Positions 25,225 to 33,451 are shown, counted from the stretch's first letter. The stretch is 42,082 nucleotides of DNA from a bacterium (GCA_017482685.1 JAFUMP010000007.1:1-42082); one strand, 5' to 3'. Program-made: numbers and translations. The notes: generated by a model from the letters alone, not told the origin.

Positions 25225-26070
25225 TTAAAAAGATGTATAAGAACCTATAACACGAATAGACTTGCAATTTGGTTCAAGATCTTTTAATAACAACTGAATA
25301 ACCTCATCGTCTTTATGACCGTCAAAATCCATAAATACAGCTTGTTCTTCAGCCCTATTATTCATCATCTTAGAATTGATTTGAGTAATATTTATGTTAT
25401 ATTTCACAAAAACTTGAACAATATCCATAAGCGCACCTTGTTTATCATCAAGGAACATTACAATACTCGTTTTATCATTACCTGTTGATTTTGTAATTCC
25501 ATCACCAATTACAATAAATCTTCTATTATTATCTTTATCATCCTCTATATGTTCTTTTAAAACATTCAGATTATACAATTCAGCGGTTTTAGAAGTCCCA
25601 ATAATTGAATAAGTTAAATTATAATTATTCAATAATCTTGCAGATTCATCCATATTATCAGCCATTACAACATTTAATTGTCTTGGCATTTCTTCTTTAA
25701 TAAAACGCTTACACTTTCCTAAAGCATTTGGGTTAGCAATTAGGCCCATAATACTATAAAACTCTGTTGTTTTAGATAAAATACAGTCATTTACTGGGAT
25801 AATTGTCTCTGCAAGAATTTGAATATTTTGATTTTTAGTCAAAATAAGATTATCAATTGTTTCTCTAATAATTCCTTTATAGGAAGTTTCTACCGGTAAA
25901 ATTGCAATTGCATTAGAAAACTCATCCACATATTCAATACATTCTTTAATAGAATTTAGCGAACGCTGATACAAGTACAAATCATAAGTTTTAAATAGCT
26001 TATCTTTTGCAATTTCAGAATAAGACCCACCCATACCAAGGCATATAACTTCATTAAAATCTTTAAACAT
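25225..26070 (-). CDS. pheA: Prephenate dehydratase with ACT domain
   Basis: 281 residues from the ATG at 26070, which has GGAG 7 nt upstream; a TTG 12 nt earlier has no suitable site. It should convert prephenate to phenylpyruvate for phenylalanine synthesis. The dehydratase domain (1-190) shows GMGGSYSEIA, ILPVETSYKGIIRETIDNL, ANPNALGKCKRFI and GTSKTAELYNL. The normally conserved Thr-Arg-Phe of the active site reads Arg-Arg-Phe (183-185). The ACT domain (about 201-275) has DDKQGALMDIV, but the usual ESRP phenylalanine-binding motif is replaced by QINSKM (230-235). Both changes suggest altered catalysis or feedback control, or a specialised paralogue. Confidence 0.88.
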   Translation of the reverse strand: MFKDFNEVICLGMGGSYSEIAKDKLFKTYDLYLYQRSLNSIKECIEYVDEFSNAIAILPVETSYKGIIRETIDNLILTKNQNIQILAETIIPVNDCILSKTTEFYSIMGLIANPNALGKCKRFIKEEMPRQLNVVMADNMDESARLLNNYNLTYSIIGTSKTAELYNLNVLKEHIEDDKDNNRRFIVIGDGITKSTGNDKTSIVMFLDDKQGALMDIVQVFVKYNINITQINSKMMNNRAEEQAVFMDFDGHKDDEVIQLLLKDLEPNCKSIRVIGSYTSF

Positions 26071-26106
26071 AATAAACTCCAAATACTTTTAATTATTATA
26101 AATCAA

Positions 26107-26140
26107 ACGGGCTTGAAAAGAAACATCTTTTCAAGCCCGT
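26107..26140 (-). terminator. Strong hairpin after flagellar cluster 1
   Basis: ACGGGCTTGAAAAG and CTTTTCAAGCCCGT form a perfect 14-bp stem with a 6-nt loop. It sits between the flgC stop and the pheA start. The T-tract on the minus strand is interrupted (TTTGATTT), so termination may be partial. Confidence 0.75.
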
Positions 26141-26155
26141 ATTTATTCATAAAAT

Positions 26156-26599
26156 CTATCTACCAATTTCTGTTGCTTTTGTAGCCATAGCTCGAGAAAT
26201 ACTAATAAGCGCTAAGTTAGCTTCATAAGCCCTTTGAGCCATAACAGCATCTGCCATGTCAACCATCGCATTCACATTTGAAGCTCTTATATAGCCATTA
26301 GCATCAGCATCTGGATGTCCAGGAGAATAGATACGTTCACCTACAGTTGGGTCTTCTACACAACCATTGAACACAACCCCACCTTGCAAATAAGGTAAAG
26401 TCCCTGTTCCAAACACATCATTTTTCATTGTATTCATTAATCCATGAAATGAAATATCCTCGGATGCATTCAACACAGGAATCCTTCTAACATAATTCGG
26501 CGTATCAATATTCGCAATGTTTTTCGCGTGGATATCAAGCCTTAATCCGTGCGCTTTTAATGCGTTTGAGCCTATGTTCATTGATTCAAGTATACTCAT
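26156..26599 (-). CDS. flgC: Flagellar basal-body rod protein FlgC, cluster 1
   Basis: 147 residues. The N-terminal rod motif (NIGSNALKAHGLRLDIHAKN, then IANIDTPNYVRR) and the C-terminal segment YSPGHPDADANGYIRASNVN, then AQRAYEANLALISISRA, are characteristic of FlgC, a proximal rod component exported through the flagellar apparatus. GAGGT lies upstream of the ATG. It lies 41 bp after the flgB reading frame that contains an in-frame UGA. A second, clearly different flgC lies at 36392-36898, so this genome has at least two sets of rod genes. Last gene of its cluster, followed by a strong hairpin. Confidence 0.93.
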   Translation of the reverse strand: MSILESMNIGSNALKAHGLRLDIHAKNIANIDTPNYVRRIPVLNASEDISFHGLMNTMKNDVFGTGTLPYLQGGVVFNGCVEDPTVGERIYSPGHPDADANGYIRASNVNAMVDMADAVMAQRAYEANLALISISRAMATKATEIGR

Positions 26600-26640
26600 A
26601 TTTTGACCTCTATATTTTAATTTAATAAGATTTATTAATA

Positions 26641-26991
26641 CTATTTTCCTACGTTAATAACTGTTTTCATTTCTGTAATAATGTTTGACATTCTTCTTGT
26701 TGCCATTGTATACATTAAAGAATTTTTCTGCATTTCTGCTAATTCTTCAGCAATATCAATTTCTTGTTCTCATCGATCTTCAATAACACCAGAGGGGCCA
26801 AGTTTAGTAGAAAGTTTTGTCTCAATAGGACTATTCATACTTCCTATATATTGAGAAAAATCAATATCACGTCTTACATAGCCTGGTGTATCTACGTTTG
26901 CAACATTAGAACCTAATGCTCGCTGTTTTTGTGAAATCAAATCTAGCATTAAATTTGTTTTTCCCATTGAATCTAAAGCTGTGAATGTCAT
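26641..26991 (-). pseudogene. flgB: Flagellar rod protein FlgB, cluster 1, interrupted by an in-frame UGA
   Basis: From the ATG at 26991 (AAGGAG 8 nt upstream) the frame runs 73 residues, with the rod motif LGSNVANVDTPGYVRRDIDF near 27-46. It then meets TGA at 26770-26772. The same frame continues without further stops for 42 codons, EQEIDIAEELAEMQKNSLMY then TMATRRMSNIITEMKTVINV and GK, ending in TAG at 26641. The continuation has the pattern expected of a FlgB C-terminus (acidic residues, EELAEM, NSLMY). So the gene is 117 codons long with one internal UGA and no frameshift. It may be a recent nonsense mutation, a sequencing error, or read-through. Without read-through the protein would lack its C-terminal helix and probably not assemble. 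Confidence 0.88.
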
Positions 26992-27013
26992 TTATAATTC
27001 TCCTTATGACCTA

Positions 27014-27727
27014 TTATTGAGTAAGATTAATTGATTTATTGTACATATCGTCTGCAACCTTCATCAAATTCAAACTTGCAATCATGGATGTATTTAGTCT
27101 CATCAAATCATTTAATTCATCATAAATATTTGTATTAGAAACTTCTGTTGCATATTGTCTTATATTTTGATCGGCCTTAACAATTGTTGGATTTCCAGAC
27201 TCTTCTGTTATAACCATTTTGTTATTATGTCCTTGTTCTAAGCCTTCTGGACAATCAAATTGAACAATTGGAATTGTTCCAATTTTTTCTGGCAAAGAAC
27301 CTGCTTTATCATAATTATAAACATCACCATTCGCTCTTATTTCAAATTTATAAGAATTTGCAGGAATTTTTATTCCATCACCAACCATCCAATCATCAAC
27401 AGTAACAAGATAGCCACCTTCTCCACGTTTAAGCGAACCGTCTCTTGTATATTGAATTTCTCCATCAGGAGAAACCACAGGAATATAACCTTCACCGTCA
27501 ATTGCTATATCATAAGGGTTTGTACTTATTCTTATTGAACCTTTTAAAGCATTAGTTCTTATTGCACCATCAACATAACCATCTTCACGTAAAATTTGTT
27601 CAAAACGGCTTGTTTTATAGCCAACGGTATTATAATTAGCCATATTGTTAGCAATATAACCCAGTTTTTCAAACTGAACTGTTGTATTATTTATACTTTT
27701 TCTTATAACTGCTTGCATATTATACAT
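27014..27727 (-). CDS. Flagellar hook/rod protein of the FlgF/FlgG family
   Basis: 237 residues. The N-terminal axial helix contains QFEKLGYIANNMANYNTVGY (a variant of the ANNLANxxTxGF rod motif). The middle has DIAIDGEGYIPVVSPDGEIQ and YTRDGSLKRGEGGYLVT, matching the FlgE/F/G core, and the C-terminal helix has NIYDELNDLMRLNTSMIASL. FlgF and FlgG build the proximal and distal rod. This protein is shorter than typical FlgG (about 260) and lacks an exact motif to choose between F and G. Its AGGAGG site overlaps the stop of the gene upstream, and flgB follows 22 bp later, so all four genes of cluster 1 form an operon. Confidence 0.88.
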   Translation of the reverse strand: MYNMQAVIRKSINNTTVQFEKLGYIANNMANYNTVGYKTSRFEQILREDGYVDGAIRTNALKGSIRISTNPYDIAIDGEGYIPVVSPDGEIQYTRDGSLKRGEGGYLVTVDDWMVGDGIKIPANSYKFEIRANGDVYNYDKAGSLPEKIGTIPIVQFDCPEGLEQGHNNKMVITEESGNPTIVKADQNIRQYATEVSNTNIYDELNDLMRLNTSMIASLNLMKVADDMYNKSINLTQ

Positions 27728-27739
27728 AATTCAAACCTC

Positions 27740-28438
27740 CTATGAACCTGAACCTAATTGACTAATAACCTTTTGCAAATTGGAATTTTCCATCATAAAA
27801 ATTTGTCTATTAGCTTCAAAGTTTCTAACTACAGGTTTTATTGATAAAAATTCATTTTGTAATATTACATTTGAATGTTCATTATAGCCCTGTTTAACTT
27901 CAGGATTTAATACAGCAACACCATTAGAATCAACAATTCCTAAATATCCGCCATCAATTAATCCGCCATTTGCTTTGTCATAAACACTAATTTTACCTTT
28001 TGAATTTACAACAACTTCGGCAGGGTTATCCGGAACAACAGGTAGTGTAATTGGCATACCTGCATCAGACAATACAGGATTATCCTCTAAATCAAGCAAA
28101 TTACCTAATTTATCAAGCTTAAATCTACCATCACGAGTCAATCTCACACCCTCTGGGGTTTGAACTTGAAAATATCCCTTATTTGCCATTGAAATATCAA
28201 GAGGATTTTTTGAAACCATTATTCTACCCGGCTGATCATCAATAGTTTGAGACAAACCATGAATACCTATATATTCAGTAAATGAGGAGACAACCGGTTC
28301 TCTTCGTTGAAAACCTACTTTATCAAATCCTGCAACGTTTTCGTTAATCATTCCTAAGACTTCACTCTGCACATGCATTGCACGTATCGAAGCCTTCATA
28401 CCTTGTTCACAAAATCTTACGCCACCGTTTATTTGCAT
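27740..28438 (-). CDS. Flagellar hook/rod protein of the FlgF/FlgG family, first gene of cluster 1
   Basis: 232 residues. The N-terminal rod motif is degenerate: EVLGMINENVAGFDKVGFQR, where most homologues have an Asn-Asn-Ala-Asn core. The central domain has LDISMANKGYFQVQTPEGVR and LTRDGRFKLDKLGNLLD, and the C-terminus has NLQKVISQLGSGS, where homologues carry the second axial helix. It is a paralogue of the next gene; the pair probably fills the FlgF and FlgG positions, order unknown. GAGGT precedes the ATG. The 237-bp gap upstream separates it from divergent glycosyltransferases and carries no recognisable sigma-54 or sigma-28 site on the minus strand. Confidence 0.87.
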   Translation of the reverse strand: MQINGGVRFCEQGMKASIRAMHVQSEVLGMINENVAGFDKVGFQRREPVVSSFTEYIGIHGLSQTIDDQPGRIMVSKNPLDISMANKGYFQVQTPEGVRLTRDGRFKLDKLGNLLDLEDNPVLSDAGMPITLPVVPDNPAEVVVNSKGKISVYDKANGGLIDGGYLGIVDSNGVAVLNPEVKQGYNEHSNVILQNEFLSIKPVVRNFEANRQIFMMENSNLQKVISQLGSGS

Positions 28439-28614
28439 AATTTACCTCATTTCTCCCATGTTTTTCGTCTATTTTAGTTAATTACTTTAATTTTTTTTCC
28501 TAAAATCATACACATAGGGGAGCTGTTACTTATATAATGAAAATTTATACGAAGTCAATTTATACTTTTTAAAATATTTTTATACTCCAATAAGATGAGT
28601 TTACATTTATTTGT

Positions 28615-28642
28615 TAAAGCAAAAAGAAAAATTTTCCGATAA
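28615..28642 (+). promoter_or_regulatory. Tentative sigma-28-like promoter of the glycosyltransferase pair
   Basis: TAAA at 28615-28618 and TCCGATAA at 28635-28642 are 16 nt apart. Sigma-28 promoters prefer 15 nt and GCCGATAA, so this is off by one base in spacing and one in sequence. It lies 34 nt before the start codon, next to a GGAG site. Confidence 0.35.
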
Positions 28643-28675
28643 TACAAATATATCGAATTTAATAGGAGAATATAT

Positions 28676-29944
28676 ATGCCAAAAGGTTGGTGTCCAGAAT
28701 ATTTTTACCATAATCCCAATTTAGAAAAAGAAAAATCTATGGAAGAAATTTGGACAGAGATTCAATATTATTCTGGAGAATTTTTCCCTGATGACACAAT
28801 GCATTTCAAACGTCAAACAGACTTTATGGTGCCATTACCACCTTTACTATATGAAGGTAAATTCGTAAAAGGCATGTTTTTAAGCGAAGGGGTAGATTAT
28901 ATCCACTCAATGTTTCCGAGAATTAATGAATTATTTATTTCAATGGCCTATACAATGTGGTCATCAATTCCATATTCTGATAAAGCAGAAGTTTATTTAA
29001 CCTGCTACGACTACCCAGAACGTGAAGCTTGGTTTAAAAAAATAAATCCACATAGAGAAGATAAAATATTTATCGGGCTTCAAGATGCTGATTTTACCAA
29101 CGAATATGCACACGCACCCGTTTTTGCAACACCAAAAGAATTTGATATTCTTTGCATTTCAAGGATTTCAGATGTAAAAAACCTACCAATACTAATTGAA
29201 GCATTAAAAACTTATCATTTAAAATATGGAAATATTCTTAAAGCTGTTTTAATCACTGGCAACCAAGACTTAAATTTCAATGAAGATGAAAAAAGAATTT
29301 TAGCTAATTTAGAAGCAATTGTTGGTGGAAAAGAAGAATTTGATAAATATATAACTCTTGTCGGTAGAGTACCACACGGTCACGAGCTTAATACTTATTA
29401 CACTAAATCAAAGCTTGTTGTCCTCACTTCAATTTACGAAGGTAAAAATAGAACGATAAACGAATCTTTAACTTGCAATACACCAGTTATTGTATTCAAA
29501 GATTTAAGCAAATACACTAGAGGAAATGCACCAGCATTCCCAGAGGGTGGTGGTTTATATGTACCAGAATTCACTCCAGAAGCATTTAGTGACACGATAC
29601 ACGAAGCTCTTACTCACTTAGAACACTTCACTCCAAGAAGAAGCTATCTAAAATTCAATGGTAGAAAAAACTTCTTAAATCGTTGCATTGATAGTATTCC
29701 TTACTATTGCCAGAATCTTCCAGAGTATGAACCAGGAAAAGCAATGGATAATATGTGGTTAGATTTAGCAATGCAAGAAAATTATCAATTAAGTTTAAAT
29801 GCATTTTTATATGGTGCAAACCCAGCTATTCACCATGTTAAACTTAGTGAAGAAGAAACTGGTATCATGGATTTCTTCAATGCACGCTTTATGATTAGCG
29901 GTGGAGAAAAAATATTACCAAAGAAAGTTGAAAACAATGCCTAA
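28676..29944 (+). CDS. Glycosyltransferase, GT-B fold, family 4 type
   Basis: 422 residues. The C-terminal Rossmann half shows ILCISRISDVKNLPILIEAL near 162-181, VLITGNQDL, ITLVGRVPHGHELNTYYTKS near 234-253, and VVLTSIYEGKNRTINESLTC near 257-276, the last being the E-x7-E-like nucleotide-sugar site of GT4 enzymes. The N-terminal half is diverged and may recognise an unusual acceptor. No signal peptide or membrane segment is present. AGGAG lies upstream of the ATG. It overlaps the next glycosyltransferase by 8 nt and sits divergently beside flagellar cluster 1, so flagellin or surface-polysaccharide glycosylation is possible but unproved. Confidence 0.87.
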   Translation: MPKGWCPEYFYHNPNLEKEKSMEEIWTEIQYYSGEFFPDDTMHFKRQTDFMVPLPPLLYEGKFVKGMFLSEGVDYIHSMFPRINELFISMAYTMWSSIPYSDKAEVYLTCYDYPEREAWFKKINPHREDKIFIGLQDADFTNEYAHAPVFATPKEFDILCISRISDVKNLPILIEALKTYHLKYGNILKAVLITGNQDLNFNEDEKRILANLEAIVGGKEEFDKYITLVGRVPHGHELNTYYTKSKLVVLTSIYEGKNRTINESLTCNTPVIVFKDLSKYTRGNAPAFPEGGGLYVPEFTPEAFSDTIHEALTHLEHFTPRRSYLKFNGRKNFLNRCIDSIPYYCQNLPEYEPGKAMDNMWLDLAMQENYQLSLNAFLYGANPAIHHVKLSEEETGIMDFFNARFMISGGEKILPKKVENNA

Positions 29945-30833
29945 AATATCAATTATTATGCCTGTTCATAACGAACCTGAAAACATCTTACGCACTGCAA
30001 TTAACAGTATGATAAGACAAACTTATGAAGATTTTGAGTTTATAATAATAAATGATGCTTCCCAAAACAATGCAGAAGAAGTGATTCTTTCCTATAAAGA
30101 TAAGCGAATCAAATATTTTAAAAACGAAGAAAATCTAAAAGTTATAAAAACTCTCAATAAAGGATTAGATTTAGCAACAGGCGAATACATTGCAAGAATG
30201 GATGCAGATGACATCTCTTTTAGGACACGTTTGCAAAAACAAGTCGAAATTCTCGACAATAATTTCGATATAGGGCTAGTAAGTTCTCAATGTTATTTGC
30301 ATCCAACTAAAAGATTAGTAATTCCTCCTATAAATCATAACGATATTGAAAAAGTCTTAAAATATTCCGTTAATTGTATTATTCATCCAGTAGTCTTATT
30401 TAGACGTTCCGTCATTGAATCCAACAAGCTTAAATACTCAGAAACACACCTTCACATTGAAGACTACAAGCTCTGGATTGACATGAGCAATGTAACAAAG
30501 CTCTATTCAATACCAGAACCATTACTTCTACATAGAGATTGGAACGAAAGCGTCTCTAGACAGAATATTTGGGAACAATACTATAATGCAAAAAACTTAG
30601 TATTTGAATCCATATTAAAAGATGTTAATGCCGATTCCGAGCATTTAAGACAAGTTTTTAATGAATATCTACACGGAAATAAAATTTCACAAAAAGATTC
30701 TATAGAAATCGACAAAGTTTTATGTGAGGCTATAAAAAAAGCATACAAAGATATGAGCACAGATTGGTTTAACTATATTTTAAAAGTAATTAATGAATTA
30801 AGAAGCAACATAGAAAAACAAGCACTTCAATAG
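29937..30833 (+). CDS. Glycosyltransferase, family 2 (GT-A fold)
   Basis: 298 residues from the ATG at 29937, where the GT-A fold begins (MPKISIIMPVHNEPENILR). An upstream GTG at 29901 would add 12 residues that belong to the previous gene and was not chosen. The nucleotide-binding strand FEFIIINDAS, then EYIARMDADDISF with the DxD-type metal motif (about residues 82-91), identify an inverting GT2 enzyme using a UDP- or dTDP-sugar. The acceptor-side sequence includes IHPVVLFRRSVIE and HIEDYKLWIDMS with the catalytic acidic residue. The C-terminal 80 residues are helical. Translation is coupled to the GT4 gene. Confidence 0.88.
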   Translation: MPKISIIMPVHNEPENILRTAINSMIRQTYEDFEFIIINDASQNNAEEVILSYKDKRIKYFKNEENLKVIKTLNKGLDLATGEYIARMDADDISFRTRLQKQVEILDNNFDIGLVSSQCYLHPTKRLVIPPINHNDIEKVLKYSVNCIIHPVVLFRRSVIESNKLKYSETHLHIEDYKLWIDMSNVTKLYSIPEPLLLHRDWNESVSRQNIWEQYYNAKNLVFESILKDVNADSEHLRQVFNEYLHGNKISQKDSIEIDKVLCEAIKKAYKDMSTDWFNYILKVINELRSNIEKQALQ

Positions 30834-30877
30834 ATTAAAACTTTACTTTTAATTATGTTTGTATTGTAATAAAATTA

Positions 30878-30905
30878 CTGAGGGTTCGAATCTCATCCCC
30901 TCTAG
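30878..30905 (+). other. tRNA 3'-end-like remnant
   Basis: GAGGGTTCGAATCTC followed by ATCCCCTCTAG looks like a T-arm, 3' acceptor strand and discriminator of a tRNA without an encoded CCA. No matching 5' acceptor strand (expected about AGAGGGG), D-arm or anticodon arm is upstream, and the T-stem has mismatches. It may be a degraded tRNA or the residual end of an integration site. Confidence 0.4.
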
Positions 30906-30933
30906 TTCTTAAAGAAAGCGAAATAAATAGCTA

Positions 30934-31800
30934 TTGAATAGCCAAGATATACAACTAGCCAAATTTGCAGGTTTCTGTTACGGAGTAAAAAGAGCCGTTG
31001 AGACCGCTAAAAAGTTAAAATCAGAAAATCCTAATAAGGTTGTTTGTGTTTTAGGTGAATTAATTCATAACATGGACGTCATAAAAGAGTTAGATGAATT
31101 AGGAATAAAAACAATTTATGAAATCCCAGAAAAAGGTGAAGGGATTTGTATTGTAAGAAGTCATGGCGAAGCTCCGGAAGTTTTTGAAAAGCTCGAAAAA
31201 GCTGGTTTTGAAGTTGTTGATATGACTTGTTTGGATGTTAAAAAAGTTCAACAAAGAGCCATTGAACTTGCTAAAAGTGATTATTACGTTGTAATTGTAG
31301 GTAAACCCGACCATCCTGAAGTGATTGCAATAAAAGCTAACGCAGAACAATATTCAAATAAAGTAATTGTTGCAACTACGATTGATGAAATTCAGCCTTT
31401 TGAGACTGAGATTAAATCTCACAAAAAAGTTGGTGTTGTTGTGCAAACAACTCAAATGCTTTCTACATTAAATGAAATGGTAGCTCATTTGAATTCAATT
31501 GCAAAAGAAATTTTGATTTATAACACAATTTGCCAATCAACAGCAATGCGTCAAGCAGAAGCAAAAGAGATGGCCAAGACAAGTGATTTAATGGTTGTTG
31601 TAGGCTCTAAAAAAAGTGCTAATACAACTCATTTAGCTGAGATTTTAAAAGATGTGACAAAGACAATTCATATTGAAAACGATACCGAACTTGAGGGGCT
31701 TGAGGATTTAATAAAATCTTCAAAAGAAATTGGAATAACAGCTGGAGCGTCTACTCCACAAAATATAATAAATAAAGTAATGGATAAACTAAAAAACTAA
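30934..31800 (+). CDS. ispH: 4-hydroxy-3-methylbut-2-enyl diphosphate reductase
   Basis: 288 residues. It is the last enzyme of the non-mevalonate pathway, reducing HMBPP to IPP and DMAPP with a [4Fe-4S] cluster. The three cluster cysteines are visible in FCYGVKRAVE (about 14-23), DMTCLDVKKVQ near 96-106, and TICQSTAMRQAEA near 198. Substrate histidines occur in GELIHNMDVI and VRSHGEAPE, and TTQMLSTLNE holds the catalytic-site region. The only available start is a TTG at 30934, because an in-frame TAG lies one codon earlier (30928-30930); the ribosome binding site is weak. rpsA follows after 24 bp, so they are probably co-transcribed. Confidence 0.95.
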   Translation: MNSQDIQLAKFAGFCYGVKRAVETAKKLKSENPNKVVCVLGELIHNMDVIKELDELGIKTIYEIPEKGEGICIVRSHGEAPEVFEKLEKAGFEVVDMTCLDVKKVQQRAIELAKSDYYVVIVGKPDHPEVIAIKANAEQYSNKVIVATTIDEIQPFETEIKSHKKVGVVVQTTQMLSTLNEMVAHLNSIAKEILIYNTICQSTAMRQAEAKEMAKTSDLMVVVGSKKSANTTHLAEILKDVTKTIHIENDTELEGLEDLIKSSKEIGITAGASTPQNIINKVMDKLKN

Positions 31801-31824
31801 TAAAAAAGAAAGGAAAATAGAAAA

Positions 31825-32871
31825 ATGACACAAGTATTAGACGAATTTGAACAACTTCTAGAAGAAAGCTTTGCTAAATCAAACAGCGTAGCTGATATTG
31901 TAGAAGGTACAGTAATCAAAAAAGAATCAGAAGGCTACTTAGTAAGCGTTAAAGGTGCTAAAATGGAAGCTTTCTTATCAAACAAAGAACTTTCTAGCGA
32001 CGTAGAAGAATTAGAAATTGGCGAAGTTAGAGAATTCTACGTATTAAAAGAAGAAAACAACGAAGATTCAATGCTTCTTTCTCTTAAGAGAATCGCATTT
32101 GCTCAAGCTTGGGCTCAACTTAATGACGCTAAAATCCAAGGTGATACAATCCTTGCAAAAGTTGTTTCAACTGTTAAAGGTGGCGTTCTTGTTGATATTG
32201 CAGATCTTAAAGGATTCATTCCTTCTTCACAATTAAGAACAGGAACTCCTTTTGAAGGTCTTGTTGATACAAAAATTGAAGTTAAAGTTCTTGAAGCAGA
32301 TCCTAAGAAAAACAAACTTATTCTTTCTCAAAGACAAGCTGTTGCTGAACAAAGAGATCAAGTTGTTGATAACGTACTTTCATCTTTGGAAGAAGATCAA
32401 GTTGTTTCAGGTAATGTAGTAAGAATAACTGACTTTGGTGCTTTCGTTGACATCAATGGTATTGATGGCCTACTTCCAATCTCTGAAATTTCATGGCAAA
32501 GAATTAAACACCCATCTGATGTTTTAACTTTAGGCGATACAATTGAAGTTAAAATTATTAAGATTGATAATGAACTTAAGAGAATTTCTTTATCACTTAA
32601 GAGAATGGGCGAAAACCCTTGGCAACAAATCGAAGGCCAATTCGAAGAAGGTCAAGTTGTTAAAGGTACAGTAAACAAAGTTACTACTTTCGGTGCTTTC
32701 ATTAACATTTTCCCAGGAGTTGAAGCATTACTTCCTGTTTCAGAAATGTCTGATGAAAACGTAAACCCATTCAATATGTTCAAAGTTGGTGCTGAAGTTG
32801 ATGTATTAATCAAAAAATTCACTCCAAAAGAACACAGAATCGCTTTAAGCGTTAAAGATATTAATGCATAG
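31825..32871 (+). CDS. rpsA: Ribosomal protein S1 (four S1 domains)
   Basis: 348 residues with four S1 RNA-binding domains at about 22-90, 106-170, 191-260 and 275-345. The third and fourth are the most typical (ITDFGAFVDINGIDGLLPIS and TTFGAFINIFPGVEALLPVS). The four-domain length resembles S1 of cyanobacteria and many Gram-positive bacteria rather than the six-domain proteobacterial form. It delivers mRNA to the 30S subunit. AAAGGA lies upstream, and the strong codon bias (frequent CTT, AAG, GTT in place of the AT-richest codons used by neighbours) points to high expression. A strong terminator follows. Confidence 0.92.
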   Translation: MTQVLDEFEQLLEESFAKSNSVADIVEGTVIKKESEGYLVSVKGAKMEAFLSNKELSSDVEELEIGEVREFYVLKEENNEDSMLLSLKRIAFAQAWAQLNDAKIQGDTILAKVVSTVKGGVLVDIADLKGFIPSSQLRTGTPFEGLVDTKIEVKVLEADPKKNKLILSQRQAVAEQRDQVVDNVLSSLEEDQVVSGNVVRITDFGAFVDINGIDGLLPISEISWQRIKHPSDVLTLGDTIEVKIIKIDNELKRISLSLKRMGENPWQQIEGQFEEGQVVKGTVNKVTTFGAFINIFPGVEALLPVSEMSDENVNPFNMFKVGAEVDVLIKKFTPKEHRIALSVKDINA

Positions 32872-32894
32872 TGATAAAGGGGTAAATATTACTC

Positions 32895-32929
32895 AAAAAA
32901 AATAGCGTCATATACGGCGCTATTTTTTT
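32895..32929. terminator. Bidirectional terminator after rpsA
   Basis: AATAGCG and CGCTATT form a stem around a 10-nt loop, flanked by A8 and T7 runs, between the convergent rpsA and the exported-protein gene. Confidence 0.85.
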
Positions 32930-32944
32930 ATTAATTTATAAAAA

Positions 32945-33451
32945 TTATAATGTAAAATCGTTTAATAAAGTTACATTAATAGTTTTGTTTGGCAAAAGCT
33001 CTGCTTGACCACCTTTGACAAATCCAAAAAGAGCTAATGGGAATAAAAAGAAAATACTAATAGCACCCATGACTTTTGGCCAAGTTTTTTCTTCACCAGT
33101 AATTTTATATGTAAATTCAACAGGATGTGGATTTCCTTTTACATCTTGTACTGTACCATTTATGAGAAGCATTTCTCCAGGATTTCCCCAAAAACGTGCT
33201 TTGCGTGCATCTGCAACATTAAGCAAACCTTCCCCTCCTTGTTTAAAAACTATTACGTTGTTAACTTTAACATCTGACAGAACTTCAACATTAATTTTGT
33301 CTCCAGAAACTAAATTTTTACCAGTTACTTTTTCACCAACATATACCAATGGTATTTTTCGACCAGCAGATACATAACAAGCTGATTGTACAGGTAACGT
33401 AATTAAATTAAAAAAAGAAAATAGCAATAATAAGCATAGGCATTTTTTCAT
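32945..33451 (-). CDS. Exported protein of unknown function with a C-terminal membrane segment
   Basis: 168 residues. Residues 1-23 are a Sec signal peptide ending QSA, with an Ala-Cys immediately after (SACYV); the cysteine could be a lipid-modification site, but the preceding residues do not fit a standard lipobox well. The middle is beta-rich (KINVEVLSDVKVNNVIVFKQ, FKQGGEGLLNVADARKARFW). A hydrophobic segment MGAISIFFLFPLALFGFV near 131-148 is followed by GGQAELLPNKTINVTLLND. This layout, ending in a 'GG-x-AEL' strand, recurs in uncharacterised exported proteins. AAAGGAG lies upstream. It is divergent from the XRE regulator with about 90 bp between. Confidence 0.78.
   Translation of the reverse strand: MKKCLCLLLLFSFFNLITLPVQSACYVSAGRKIPLVYVGEKVTGKNLVSGDKINVEVLSDVKVNNVIVFKQGGEGLLNVADARKARFWGNPGEMLLINGTVQDVKGNPHPVEFTYKITGEEKTWPKVMGAISIFFLFPLALFGFVKGGQAELLPNKTINVTLLNDFTL

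Noticed and set aside
26770-26772. General reassignment of UGA to an amino acid, or selenocysteine, to explain flgB
   Set aside because: No other gene in the window has an internal UGA, HIT and XRE genes appear to end in TGA, tryptophan is encoded by TGG throughout, and no SECIS-like hairpin was evident beside the codon.
28439-28560. Sigma-54 promoter for flagellar cluster 1
   Set aside because: No GG...GC element at the -24/-12 spacing was found on the minus strand.
30840-30905. A complete tRNA gene before ispH
   Set aside because: Only the T-arm and 3' acceptor strand resemble a tRNA; no D-arm, anticodon arm or 5' acceptor strand can be paired.
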